Positions 8,129 to 18,713 of a stretch of 57,648 bases of DNA are shown here, piece after piece. A program made the translations under genes and the position numbers. Origin of the DNA: [Mycobacterium] manitobense (GTDB lineage Bacteria > Actinomycetota > Actinomycetes > Mycobacteriales > Mycobacteriaceae); NCBI RefSeq assembly GCF_025821665.1, contig NZ_JACKSJ010000247.1, positions 1 to 57,648 of the forward strand, in the 5' to 3' direction. The notes under the pieces were generated by a model. That model worked only from the letters and a program-made list of their open reading frames with translations. It was not told the DNA's origin and made no database searches. Position 1 is the stretch's first letter. Each line of letters starts with the position of its first letter.

Positions 8129-9040
8129 TCAGCTGGCCAGCGCGATCGGTGTCACCACTGCCGAATAGTGCGACGCGTCACCGGAGATCACCCTGCTGCG
8201 CCTGCCGTGGACGTCCACCGGGATGTCGCCGGCCAGGGTGACCCGGCTGAGCCGGCGGAACTGGTCGTCGTAATCGGAGACCGCGTAGTGCTGGGTGGCC
8301 CTGTTGTCCCAGATCGCGACGTCGCCCGGCGCCCAGTTCCACCGGATGGTGTTCTCCAGCTTCGTGATCCGGGCCTGCAGCAGGCCGAACAGGGCGGCCG
8401 ACTCCGCGGAGTTCAATCCGACGAAGTTCTTGACGAAGTGCCCGAGCACCAGCACCCGGCGACCGGTCTCCGGATGCACCCGCACCACCGGATGCTCGGT
8501 CTCGTAGTAGTCCTTGACGAACTCCGAGCGGTACTGCCGCTCGGCGGCCGACGCCGACGCCGACGGCGTCTCGACGTCGGCGATGTAGTCATAGGCGTTG
8601 GTGTGCACCGCCCACAGGTTGTCGACCAGTGCCCGCAGCGGTTCCGGCAGCCGGTCGTATGCGGCCTCCGTCGACGCCCACGTGGTGGTCCCGCCGTACT
8701 CGGGCAGCGTCACCGCCCGCAGCAGCGAGGCCTTCGGGATGCGGTCGACGAACGTCACGTCGGTGTGCCAGCTGTTGGCCTTGTCGTAGCGGGAGTCGAT
8801 GGGCAGCACCCGCTCGCCGCGGGAGGTCACGGTGGGATGGGCCGTCGTCGGCGTTCCGAGCCTGCGCGCGAACGCCAGCTGGCCGTCGTCGTCCAGGTCG
8901 TGTTGCTCGCGGAAGAAGATCACCTTGTGCTCGAGCAGCGCGTCGTTGATGCGTGCCGCCGTCGCCGCGTCGGACACGTCGCTCAGCTGGACTCCATCGA
9001 TGCGGGCTCCGATCCGGGCACCCATTTTCACCACGCGCAC
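8129..9040 (-). CDS. TauD/AtsK-type Fe(II)/2-oxoglutarate dioxygenase (probable alkylsulfatase)
   Basis: Non-haem iron dioxygenase that couples 2-oxoglutarate decarboxylation to substrate hydroxylation. The metal-binding H-x-D (WHTDVTF) and distal His (NRATQHYA) are present, with the 2OG-binding Arg in RLSRVTLAGD. The C-terminal half (RWNWAPGDVAIWDNRATQH, then VPVDVHG, SRVISGD) closely matches my memory of M. tuberculosis Rv3406, a type II alkyl-sulfatase, so sulfate-ester cleavage for sulfur supply is more likely than taurine oxidation. The GTG at 9040 fits the family N-terminus; the frame stays open to a GTG at 9157, which would add 39 residues without homology. It is divergent from the proW operon. 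Confidence 0.85.
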   Translation of the reverse strand: MRVVKMGARIGARIDGVQLSDVSDAATAARINDALLEHKVIFFREQHDLDDDGQLAFARRLGTPTTAHPTVTSRGERVLPIDSRYDKANSWHTDVTFVDRIPKASLLRAVTLPEYGGTTTWASTEAAYDRLPEPLRALVDNLWAVHTNAYDYIADVETPSASASAAERQYRSEFVKDYYETEHPVVRVHPETGRRVLVLGHFVKNFVGLNSAESAALFGLLQARITKLENTIRWNWAPGDVAIWDNRATQHYAVSDYDDQFRRLSRVTLAGDIPVDVHGRRSRVISGDASHYSAVVTPIALAS

Positions 9041-9210
9041 GGGCGCAGACGCTTCCGCAACGGCGCTCGCCGGCCCAGGGTTTGACTCAGTGAGAACCGA
9101 ACCGGCGGCATCACCGAGCCGTTTTGATCTAGTCGGGTTCGGGTACCAGCCAGGCACCCCGCGCGTAGGGTGCTGCGCACACGCGGGACGAACCTACAGC
9201 GGAGGTGGGC

Positions 9211-9858
9211 GTGCGAGGTCTGTGGGACTACGTGACCTCCCACCAATCCCAGCTTCTGTTCGATTCCTATCAGCACGTCAGCGCGGTGGTGCAGAGCGTG
9301 CTGATCGCGACCCTGATCGGCGTGGCCGTCGGCGTGCTGACCTATCGCAGCCCACTGGCCGCCAACCTCGCCACGACGACATCGAGCATCATCCTGACTG
9401 TTCCGTCCTTCGCCCTGCTCGGCCTGCTCATCCCGCTGTTCGGGCTCGGCGTGGCCACCAGCATCGCGGCGCTGGTGCTGTACTCGCTGCTGCCGATCAT
9501 CCGCAACACCATCGTCGGTCTCACCGCGATCGACCCCGCACTCACCGATGCGGCGCGCGGCATCGGGCTCAGCCGGATGGGCACCCTCGGTCGCGTCGAG
9601 ATCCGGCTGGCATGGCCGTCGATCCTGTCGGCCATGCGGATGAGCACCCAGATGTCGATGGGCGTGCTGGCCATCGCCGCCTACGTCAAGGGCCCGGGTC
9701 TGGGGAACCTGATCTTCGCCGGGCTGGCCCGGGTCGGCAGCCCCACGGCACTGCCGATGGCACTCGCCGGCACCCTGCTGATCGTGATCCTGGCGCTCGT
9801 ACTGGATGCCCTGCTCGTCCTGCTCGGGCGCCTCACCACATCGAAAGGTGTTCGATGA
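9211..9858 (+). CDS. proW: osmoprotectant-type ABC transporter permease (OpuC/ProW family)
   Basis: Membrane subunit of a glycine-betaine/carnitine/choline-type importer, 215 residues with about five hydrophobic segments. The cytoplasmic EAA-type loop that docks to the ATPase is visible (DAARGIGLSRMGTLGRVEI). The GTG at 9211 is chosen because GGAGG lies 5 nt upstream; the GTG at 9205 is inside that Shine-Dalgarno sequence. The ATPase gene follows with a 4-nt ATGA overlap. A sister permease is encoded two genes on. The naming follows mycobacterial proXVWZ use; the substrate is inferred. Confidence 0.9.
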   Translation: MRGLWDYVTSHQSQLLFDSYQHVSAVVQSVLIATLIGVAVGVLTYRSPLAANLATTTSSIILTVPSFALLGLLIPLFGLGVATSIAALVLYSLLPIIRNTIVGLTAIDPALTDAARGIGLSRMGTLGRVEIRLAWPSILSAMRMSTQMSMGVLAIAAYVKGPGLGNLIFAGLARVGSPTALPMALAGTLLIVILALVLDALLVLLGRLTTSKGVR

Positions 9859-11045
9859 CAACCGGACTGACAGCCGAAAGCCCCACCAAGCAGGATCCGA
9901 CCGGGGTGCGGATCCTGCTGGACAACGTGTCGAAGGTGTATCCGGGTTCGAAAGACCCTGCGGTGGAGAATGTCTCGCTCGAGATTCCGGCCGGCGAGAT
10001 CGTCGTCTTCGTCGGCCCGTCGGGGTGCGGCAAGACCACCACCATGCGGATGATCAACCGGCTGTCCGAACCGACCTCGGGTCGCATCGAGATCGGTGAC
10101 AAGGACGCGCTGTCGATCAAGCCGACGGAGCTCCGGCGTTCGATCGGCTACGCCATCCAGCAGGCCGGCCTCTTCCCGCACATGACGATCCGGCAGAACG
10201 TCGGTCTGGTCCCGGGCCTGCTGGGCTGGGACCGCAAGCGTATCGGTGACCGGGTCGACGAACTGCTCGACATGGTGGGACTCGAGCCGGCGCAGTACGC
10301 GCAGCGCTATCCGCGCCAGCTCTCAGGCGGCCAGCAGCAGCGGGTCGGGGTGGCCCGCGCACTGGCCGCCGATCCGCCGGTGCTGCTGATGGACGAGCCG
10401 TTCGGCGCGGTGGACCCGATCACCCGCAGCACGCTGCAGGACGAGCTGCTGCGGCTGCAGACCGAACTCCGCAAGACGATCGTCTTCGTCACGCACGACT
10501 TCGGCGAGGCGGTCAAGCTCGGCGACCGCATCGCCGTGCTGGGGCAGCGGTCCAAGGTGCTCCAGTACGACACCCCGCAGACCATCCTGGCCAGCCCCGC
10601 GGACGACACCGTCGCCGGCTTCGTCGGGTCCGGCGCCTCGCTGCGGCAGCTCGGCCTGTTGCGGGTCAAGGACGTCGAACTGCGACCGCACCCGGCCGTG
10701 CACCGCGACGACACGGTCGAACAGGCCCGCACCGCGCTGGCCGGGACCGACTTCGACTGGCTGGTGCTGCTCGACGACCGTGACCGTCCGGTCAGCTGGG
10801 TGCGCGAGAAGCGGCTGCGGCACGCCGGCTCGCTCAGCGACGTCGCCGAGCCGCTCGACGTGGTCAGCACGCAGTCGACACTCGAGGACGCCCTCGAGGC
10901 GATCCTGGCCGAACAGCACGCCTCAGCGGTGGTCGCCGGACCCGGCAGCCGGTACGTCGGGGTCGTCACGCTGGACACCCTGATCGAGACCATCACCACG
11001 CTGCGGTCGGATGCGGAGGCGGCCACCGGGAACGACGAACCGTGA
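9855..11045 (+). CDS. proV: osmoprotectant ABC transporter ATPase with C-terminal CBS domains
   Basis: ATP-binding subunit of the OpuC/ProV type, 396 residues. Walker A is GPSGCGKTTT, the Q-loop is in YAIQQAGLFPHMT, the signature is LSGGQQQRVGVARAL, Walker B is LLMDEPFGAVDP and the H-loop is FVTHDFGEAV. The last 110 or so residues form a CBS pair (two repeats with VVTLDTL near the end), which senses ionic strength in characterised OpuA/OpuC systems. The ATG overlaps the proW stop, and the stop overlaps the next GTG. Confidence 0.93.
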   Translation: MTTGLTAESPTKQDPTGVRILLDNVSKVYPGSKDPAVENVSLEIPAGEIVVFVGPSGCGKTTTMRMINRLSEPTSGRIEIGDKDALSIKPTELRRSIGYAIQQAGLFPHMTIRQNVGLVPGLLGWDRKRIGDRVDELLDMVGLEPAQYAQRYPRQLSGGQQQRVGVARALAADPPVLLMDEPFGAVDPITRSTLQDELLRLQTELRKTIVFVTHDFGEAVKLGDRIAVLGQRSKVLQYDTPQTILASPADDTVAGFVGSGASLRQLGLLRVKDVELRPHPAVHRDDTVEQARTALAGTDFDWLVLLDDRDRPVSWVREKRLRHAGSLSDVAEPLDVVSTQSTLEDALEAILAEQHASAVVAGPGSRYVGVVTLDTLIETITTLRSDAEAATGNDEP

Positions 11046-11812
11046 CGAGCGCCGTCAAGACCGTCGACACCCCCAAGGCCTCCGCGGCCGAGCGCGTCCG
11101 GCTCTACATCCAGCCGGTGCTCGTGCTCATCGTCGCTGCGGCCGTGGTGTTCTGGGCGTTCAACCGCGATCTGACCGCCACCCAGAAGGAGAACATCAAC
11201 CCGGCGAACGTCGCCTCGCTGATCTGGCAGCACCTGCTGATCACCGGCGCCGTCACCGCCATCGTCCTGCTCATCGGCGTCCCGCTCGGCGTGTTCGTCA
11301 CCCGTCCCGGCGCAAAGATCTTGCGGCCATTGGTCATCGGTGTGGCGAACATCGGGCAGGCCGCGCCGGCGATCGGCCTGCTGGTGCTGCTGTTCCTCCT
11401 CACTGCGCGGACCGGGTTCTGGATCGGCGTGCTGCCCATCGCGCTGTACTCGCTGCTGCCCGTGCTGGCCAGCACCATCCTGGGCATCGATCAGGTCGAC
11501 CGATCGCTGATCGACGCCGGCCTGGGCCAGGGCATGTCGCGTGCCGCGCTGCTGTTGCGGGTCGAACTCCCGCTGGCTGTGCCCTACATCCTGGCCGGGC
11601 TGCGCACCTCCCTGGTGCTGGCGGTCGGCACCGCGACACTGTCGTTCCTGGTCAACGCCGGCGGTCTGGGCATCCTGATCGACACCGGCTACAAGCTGCA
11701 GGACAACGTGACGCTGATCCTGGGCAGCGTGCTGGCGGTGTGCCTGGCTCTGCTCGTGGACTGGGTCGGCGGCCTCGCGGAGTTCTACGTCGGCCCCAAG
11801 GGTCTGCGGTGA
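11042..11812 (+). CDS. proZ: second osmoprotectant ABC permease
   Basis: 256-residue membrane subunit, paralogue of the permease at 9211, with about six hydrophobic segments and the docking loop DAGLGQGMSRAALLLRVELPL. The longer N-terminus holds an extra transmembrane helix (VLVLIVAAAVVFWAF) and a periplasmic stretch. The GTG start overlaps the proV stop by 4 nt and the stop overlaps the next gene's GTG, so the operon is translationally coupled throughout. The two permeases probably form a heterodimeric channel. Confidence 0.92.
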   Translation: MTSAVKTVDTPKASAAERVRLYIQPVLVLIVAAAVVFWAFNRDLTATQKENINPANVASLIWQHLLITGAVTAIVLLIGVPLGVFVTRPGAKILRPLVIGVANIGQAAPAIGLLVLLFLLTARTGFWIGVLPIALYSLLPVLASTILGIDQVDRSLIDAGLGQGMSRAALLLRVELPLAVPYILAGLRTSLVLAVGTATLSFLVNAGGLGILIDTGYKLQDNVTLILGSVLAVCLALLVDWVGGLAEFYVGPKGLR

Positions 11813-12786
11813 CGGCGCGGCGGGCGCTGGTCGCGCTGGCGTCGTGTGTCGTGCTGGTGTTGTCCGGGTGTGGCCTCGGCTCCGGTAGCGCGGTGCCGTT
11901 CGAAGTGGGTCCCGGATCGATCGAGCCTGCGCCCGAGCTGCAGGGCGTGAAGATCACCGTCGGCTCCAAGGAGTACACCGAGCAGGTCATCCTGGGCTAC
12001 ATCCTCGAGTACACCCTCGCCGCGGCCGGCGCCGACGTCCGGGACCTGACCGGCATCGTCGGGTCGCGCAGCACCCGCGAGGCGCAGCTGCGTGGACAGG
12101 TCGACGTCGCCTACGAGTTCACCGGCAACGCGTGGATCAACTACCTCGGCAACGAGAAGCCGATCCCGGACACCCGCGAGCAGTTCGAGGCGGTGCGCGA
12201 CGAGGACCTCGCCCGCAACGACATGGTGTGGCTGGAGCCCGGACCGATGGACGACACCTACGCGCTGGCCGCGAGCAGGCGAGTCGTCGAGCGGACCGGC
12301 GTGCGCACCCTGTCGCAATACGCCGATCTGGTGCGCCGCGATCCAGCCGCCGCGAAGACCTGTGTGGACACCGAGTTCCGCGCCCGCCAGGACGGCTTCC
12401 CCGGGATGGCCGCCGCCTACGGGTTCGACCCGGCCCGCGCCCAGACGCCGATCCTGCAGGTCGGCATCATCTACCAGGCCACCGCCGACGCCACGCAGTG
12501 CGACTTCGGCGAGGTGTTCACCACCGACGGCCGGATCGCCGCCCTCGATCTGGTGGTGCTCACCGACGACAAGCAGTTCTTCGCCCACTACAACCCGTCG
12601 GTCACCATGAAGCGCGGCTTCTTCGACGCACATCCTGAGATCGCCGCGGTGACCGCGCCGGTGACGGCCGCGCTGACGAACGACGCGATCATCGAGATGA
12701 ACAAGCAGGTCGACGTCGAGGGCCGCGACCCCGCCGTCGTCGCCCGCGACTGGATGATCGCCGAGGGCTTCGTCACCGACCGCTGA
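11809..12786 (+). CDS. proX: osmoprotectant-binding lipoprotein (ProX/OpuCC family)
   Basis: Extracytoplasmic solute-binding subunit, 325 residues. The signal peptide has Arg at 4-5, a hydrophobic core and a lipobox L-S-G-C with Cys21 as lipidation site. The mature part begins with the OpuAC/ProX signature ITVGSKEYTEQVILGYILE and shows GSRSTREAQLRGQVDVAYEFTG split over two strands. The GTG start at 11809 is set by the signal peptide and the 4-nt overlap with the permease; the frame remains open far upstream only as a shadow. Last gene of the transporter operon. Lnt (20302) would be the N-acylating enzyme. Confidence 0.93.
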   Translation: MTARRALVALASCVVLVLSGCGLGSGSAVPFEVGPGSIEPAPELQGVKITVGSKEYTEQVILGYILEYTLAAAGADVRDLTGIVGSRSTREAQLRGQVDVAYEFTGNAWINYLGNEKPIPDTREQFEAVRDEDLARNDMVWLEPGPMDDTYALAASRRVVERTGVRTLSQYADLVRRDPAAAKTCVDTEFRARQDGFPGMAAAYGFDPARAQTPILQVGIIYQATADATQCDFGEVFTTDGRIAALDLVVLTDDKQFFAHYNPSVTMKRGFFDAHPEIAAVTAPVTAALTNDAIIEMNKQVDVEGRDPAVVARDWMIAEGFVTDR

Positions 12787-12805
12787 ACCCGGAAACACGG
12801 CCAGA

Positions 12806-12821
12806 TGTGACGTCCTTCACA
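12806..12821. promoter_or_regulatory. perfect Crp-type box
   Basis: TGTGA-N6-TCACA exactly, the consensus for mycobacterial Crp (Rv3676) and related cAMP receptor proteins. It lies 20 nt after the proX stop and 36 nt before a sigma-A-like -35 element. The centre is at about 12813.5. Confidence 0.6.
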
Positions 12822-12832
12822 CTGTCGGGGCG

Positions 12833-12848
12833 TGTGATCTCCTCCACA
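12833..12848. promoter_or_regulatory. second Crp-type box (one mismatch)
   Basis: TGTGA-N6-CCACA, one base off consensus, centred 27 bp downstream of the perfect box and ending 8 bp before the -35 hexamer. Tandem boxes of this kind fit an activator site, but binding is inferred only. Confidence 0.45.
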
Positions 12849-12856
12849 CAAACGCT

Positions 12857-12884
12857 TTGATTCGCCCTTGCGGCTCCGTACCTT
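12857..12884 (+). promoter_or_regulatory. sigma-A-like promoter of the 35-aa gene / cobN
   Basis: TTGATT (12857-12862), 16-bp spacer, TACCTT (12879-12884). The spacing is near ideal and the predicted start point is about 12890, giving a 40-50 nt leader before the ATG at 12934. Confidence 0.45.
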
Positions 12885-12893
12885 TCAGGTGAG

Positions 12894-12912
12894 GCGATAC
12901 CGCCGGTATCGC
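12894..12912. promoter_or_regulatory. 19-bp palindrome in the leader (operator or hairpin)
   Basis: GCGATACC-GCC-GGTATCGC: two perfect 8-bp arms around a 3-nt centre. It begins just after the predicted transcription start. That is the classic place for a repressor operator, and as RNA it would also fold into a short hairpin ahead of the ribosome site at about 12920. Confidence 0.5.
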
Positions 12913-12933
12913 ATACAAGGGAAGGGGGCCGCG

Positions 12934-13041
12934 ATGTTCACCATCATCGCTCTCGTCGTCGCTCTGTTCGTCCTCATCGCCGCGATCGGACTGCCCTACC
13001 AGCAGTCGTGGCATGCGCGCTGGGGAAACTACGACCGCTGA
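12934..13041 (+). CDS. 35-residue single-span membrane peptide upstream of cobN
   Basis: A short gene with an ATG, a strong ribosome site (GGAAGGGGG about 5-6 nt upstream) and TGA at 13039. The peptide starts with about 19 hydrophobic residues (MFTIIALVVALFVLIAAIGL) and ends in a polar, aromatic tail (PYQQSWHARWGNYDR). It would be a single transmembrane helix with a 15-residue basic tail. No family is recognised. It precedes the cobN GTG by 24 nt and shares its promoter region. It could be an actual membrane peptide, perhaps a cobalt or transport accessory, or a translated leader controlling cobN; the sequence does not decide. Confidence 0.65.
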   Translation: MFTIIALVVALFVLIAAIGLPYQQSWHARWGNYDR

Positions 13042-13065
13042 CCCCGGGTGGGGTACGAATGACGG

Positions 13066-16650
<3,585 letters not shown>

Positions 16651-16664
16651 TCGGCCGGAATGGG

Positions 16665-16670
16665 TACGGT
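16665..16670 (+). promoter_or_regulatory. -10 element for a leaderless transcript
   Basis: TACGGT ends 7 nt before the GTG at 16678. In mycobacteria this spacing puts the transcription start at the start codon, and no ribosome site is seen. It argues for GTG 16678 over ATG 16660. Confidence 0.35.
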
Positions 16671-16677
16671 GACTGTC

Positions 16678-17058
16678 GTGCCCACATTCGCTGAGGTCGC
16701 CAAGGCCGAGTACATCCTGCTGACCACGTTCACCAAGGACGGCAGGCCCAAGCCGACACCGATCTGGGCCGCGCCGTCGGGCGACGGGCTGGTGGTGATC
16801 ACCCAGGAGAAGTCCTGGAAGGTCAAGCGCATCCGCAACACCCCGCGGGTCACGATCGCCGAGTGCGACCGCAGCGGCAATCCCAAGGGAGAGGCGGTCG
16901 AGGCGACGGCGACGCTCCTCGACAAGTCGGCCAACGGACCCACCTACGACGCGATCGGTCGGCGTTACGGCCTGCTCGGCAAGGGCTTCGGGTTCTTCTC
17001 CAAGCTCAACGGCGGGTTGAAGAAGAACGTCACCATCGAATTGAAGGCGGTGAGCTGA
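16678..17058 (+). CDS. PPOX-class, probable F420-dependent oxidoreductase
   Basis: Pyridoxamine-5'-phosphate-oxidase-like split-barrel protein of the small actinobacterial type, about 126 residues. LLTTFTKDGRPKPTPIW and KVKRIRNTPRVTI are the family's cofactor-binding strands. The M. tuberculosis counterpart next to cobN is Rv2061c. The frame begins at ATG 16660 (MGTVTVVPTF), but the leaderless -10 element favours GTG 16678. A close paralogue follows 1 nt after its stop. The substrate is unknown, and F420 preference is inferred from the family. Confidence 0.85.
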   Translation: MPTFAEVAKAEYILLTTFTKDGRPKPTPIWAAPSGDGLVVITQEKSWKVKRIRNTPRVTIAECDRSGNPKGEAVEATATLLDKSANGPTYDAIGRRYGLLGKGFGFFSKLNGGLKKNVTIELKAVS

Positions 17059-17059
17059 G

Positions 17060-17443
17060 ATGGCTCCGACGTTCCAGGACGTCTACGGCGAGAAGTACCT
17101 GCTGCTGACCACGTTCACCAAGGACGGCAGGCCGAAGCCGACCCCGGTGTGGGGTGTGCCCGACGGTGACCGGCTGCTCATCAGCACCGACGACGGCTCG
17201 TGGAAGACCAAGCGCATCAACAACACTCCGCGGGTGACCATCCAGAAGTGCGGCGTGCTCGGCAAGCCCAAGGGTGAACCGGTGGAGGCGATCGCCCGCA
17301 ATCTGCCGAAGTCGGAGACCCGGCGGGTGTTCGACATGGTGACCCGGCGCTACTGGTGGCACGCCTGGTGGTGGATTCCGCAGGCACTGATCCGCGGCGG
17401 CGTGGACAAGGTGCACGCGGCGATCGAGGTGCGGGCGGCTTAA
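17060..17443 (+). CDS. second PPOX-class oxidoreductase, tandem paralogue
   Basis: 127 residues, with the same core as its neighbour: LLTTFTKDGRPKPTPVWG, KTKRINNTPRVTIQKC and GKPKGEPVEA. The C-terminus differs (RRYWWHAWWWIPQALIRGG), being unusually Trp-rich. It starts at ATG 17060 right after the previous stop, so the two are co-transcribed; they probably arose by tandem duplication. The end overlaps the converging hydrolase gene by 4 nt. Confidence 0.85.
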   Translation: MAPTFQDVYGEKYLLLTTFTKDGRPKPTPVWGVPDGDRLLISTDDGSWKTKRINNTPRVTIQKCGVLGKPKGEPVEAIARNLPKSETRRVFDMVTRRYWWHAWWWIPQALIRGGVDKVHAAIEVRAA

Positions 17444-18147
17444 CCGGCGCGCAGGTGCGTGTCGAAGAACGCGAACACCCTCGACCAGGCGTCCTCGGTG
17501 GCGGCCTCGTCGTAGCCGAATCCGGTGATCCGCAGCAGCGGTTGGGCCGGCAGTTGGTTGGCGAAGCTGTGGCCGACGTCCGGGTACACCTTGACGTCGG
17601 CGGTGATGTTGCGGGCCTCGACCGCCTTGGTCAGGCGCTCGCCCGCGCCGATGCCCAGCGGATCGCGCCTGCCGAAGCTCGCGACGACCGGGCAGGACGC
17701 GTCGAGCGCCTCGTTAAGGCCGCGCGGCAACGGCGTGCCGTAGAACGGCGCCGACGCGGCGAACCCGCGCGGCGACAGCAGCAGCGCGAACTGTCCGCCC
17801 ATGCAAAAGCCCACGATGCCGACCGGCCCGCTGCACTCGGGCATGGCGAGCAGGTGTTCCCGGGCGGCCAGGATGTCGTCGACGGTGGGGCCGGTGCGGG
17901 TGAACAGGCTGCGGAACGCGCTGGTGATGCACCGCACCCGGCCGCGGGAGAACAGATTCGGGGTGATGGTCACGTACCCCTGGGCGCAGATCCGCGCGGT
18001 CGTCCTGCGATTGTCGGGGCTGTAGCCGATGGCATCGTGCACCACCACCACGCCCGGCCACGGACCGGAACCTTCGGGGACGGACACCATGGCCTCGAGG
18101 GGACCGTTCGGTGCGGTGATCTTGATGTCGCGCACGTCGTCTACCAC
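17440..18147 (-). CDS. dienelactone hydrolase family protein
   Basis: Alpha/beta hydrolase of 235 residues. The nucleophile elbow is GFCMGG with Cys as nucleophile, the dienelactone-hydrolase hallmark; an acid and His follow (FGRRDPLG, DVGHSFANQ). The start MVDDVRDIKI fits the family. M. tuberculosis Rv2054 occupies the equivalent position near fxsA. The natural substrate is unknown. Confidence 0.88.
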   Translation of the reverse strand: MVDDVRDIKITAPNGPLEAMVSVPEGSGPWPGVVVVHDAIGYSPDNRRTTARICAQGYVTITPNLFSRGRVRCITSAFRSLFTRTGPTVDDILAAREHLLAMPECSGPVGIVGFCMGGQFALLLSPRGFAASAPFYGTPLPRGLNEALDASCPVVASFGRRDPLGIGAGERLTKAVEARNITADVKVYPDVGHSFANQLPAQPLLRITGFGYDEAATEDAWSRVFAFFDTHLRAG

Positions 18148-18160
18148 GCGCTCAATCTAC

Positions 18161-18186
18161 GGAACCCCGGCGCCGTGCGGAACGTT
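18161..18186 (+). promoter_or_regulatory. ECF-type (SigH/SigE-like) promoter before fxsA
   Basis: GGAAC (18161-18165), 18-bp spacer, GTT (18184-18186, as AACGTTG). The spacing is identical to the element upstream of rbpA. The transcription start would fall at about the first ATG (18195), so the transcript may be leaderless. Confidence 0.4.
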
Positions 18187-18194
18187 GTCCGATC

Positions 18195-18701
18195 ATGATG
18201 ATGCGGCTGTTCCTGCTCTATACGGTCGTCGAACTGGCGGTGCTCGTCGCGCTGGTGTCGACGATCGGGTTCGGCTGGACACTCCTGCTGGTGCTCGCCA
18301 CCTTCGTGCTCGGCCTGGCGCTGGCCGGTTCGCAGCTGCGGCGCCAGATCGGCAGGCTGCAGTCCGGGATGACCGCCGCGTCGGCCCGCGGCGCCGTGAC
18401 CGACAGCGCGCTCGTGGCGCTCGGCACGGTGCTGGTGGCGATTCCCGGTGTCGCCTCGTCGGTGCTCGGCGCGCTGCTGCTGCTGCCGCCGACAAGGGCC
18501 GCCGTCCGGCCCGCGGCGACGGCGATGGCCGCCCGCCGTCTCGGCCGTGTCCCCGTGGTCACCGTGGCGGGTATGCCGCCCTACACCCGGGACTACCGCG
18601 ACGGGGGCTACATCGACGGCGAGGTCGTCGACGTGCACGACACCCCGCCCGGCACCGCTTCGGCTGCCCTGCCCGAGGTCGTGGAGCGCAAGCCCGACTA
18701 G
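18195..18701 (+). CDS. fxsA: FxsA family membrane protein
   Basis: 168-residue FxsA-like protein with an N-terminal hydrophobic region of two close helices (about 4-45), a third near 75-100, and a hydrophilic tail of about 60 residues. The family is named after E. coli FxsA, a suppressor of phage F exclusion; its biochemical role is unknown. Three ATG codons stand in a row (18195, 18198, 18201) and the true one cannot be told. It is 12 nt before the amidohydrolase and heads the fxsA-amidohydrolase-lnt-ppm1 unit, as in M. tuberculosis (Rv2053c). Confidence 0.88.
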   Translation: MMMRLFLLYTVVELAVLVALVSTIGFGWTLLLVLATFVLGLALAGSQLRRQIGRLQSGMTAASARGAVTDSALVALGTVLVAIPGVASSVLGALLLLPPTRAAVRPAATAMAARRLGRVPVVTVAGMPPYTRDYRDGGYIDGEVVDVHDTPPGTASAALPEVVERKPD

Positions 18702-18713
18702 CGTGTCGGACTC

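Noticed and set aside
8117..8143. GCTGGCCAGC palindrome at the convergent ends near 8135-8144
   Set aside because: A 10-bp palindrome with no loop, inside the coding end of the dioxygenase; too weak to call a terminator.
8799..9854. N-terminal extension of the proV frame
   Set aside because: The 352 codons before ATG 9855 overlap the dioxygenase and proW genes and show no homology; ATG 9855 with the 4-nt overlap is the natural start.
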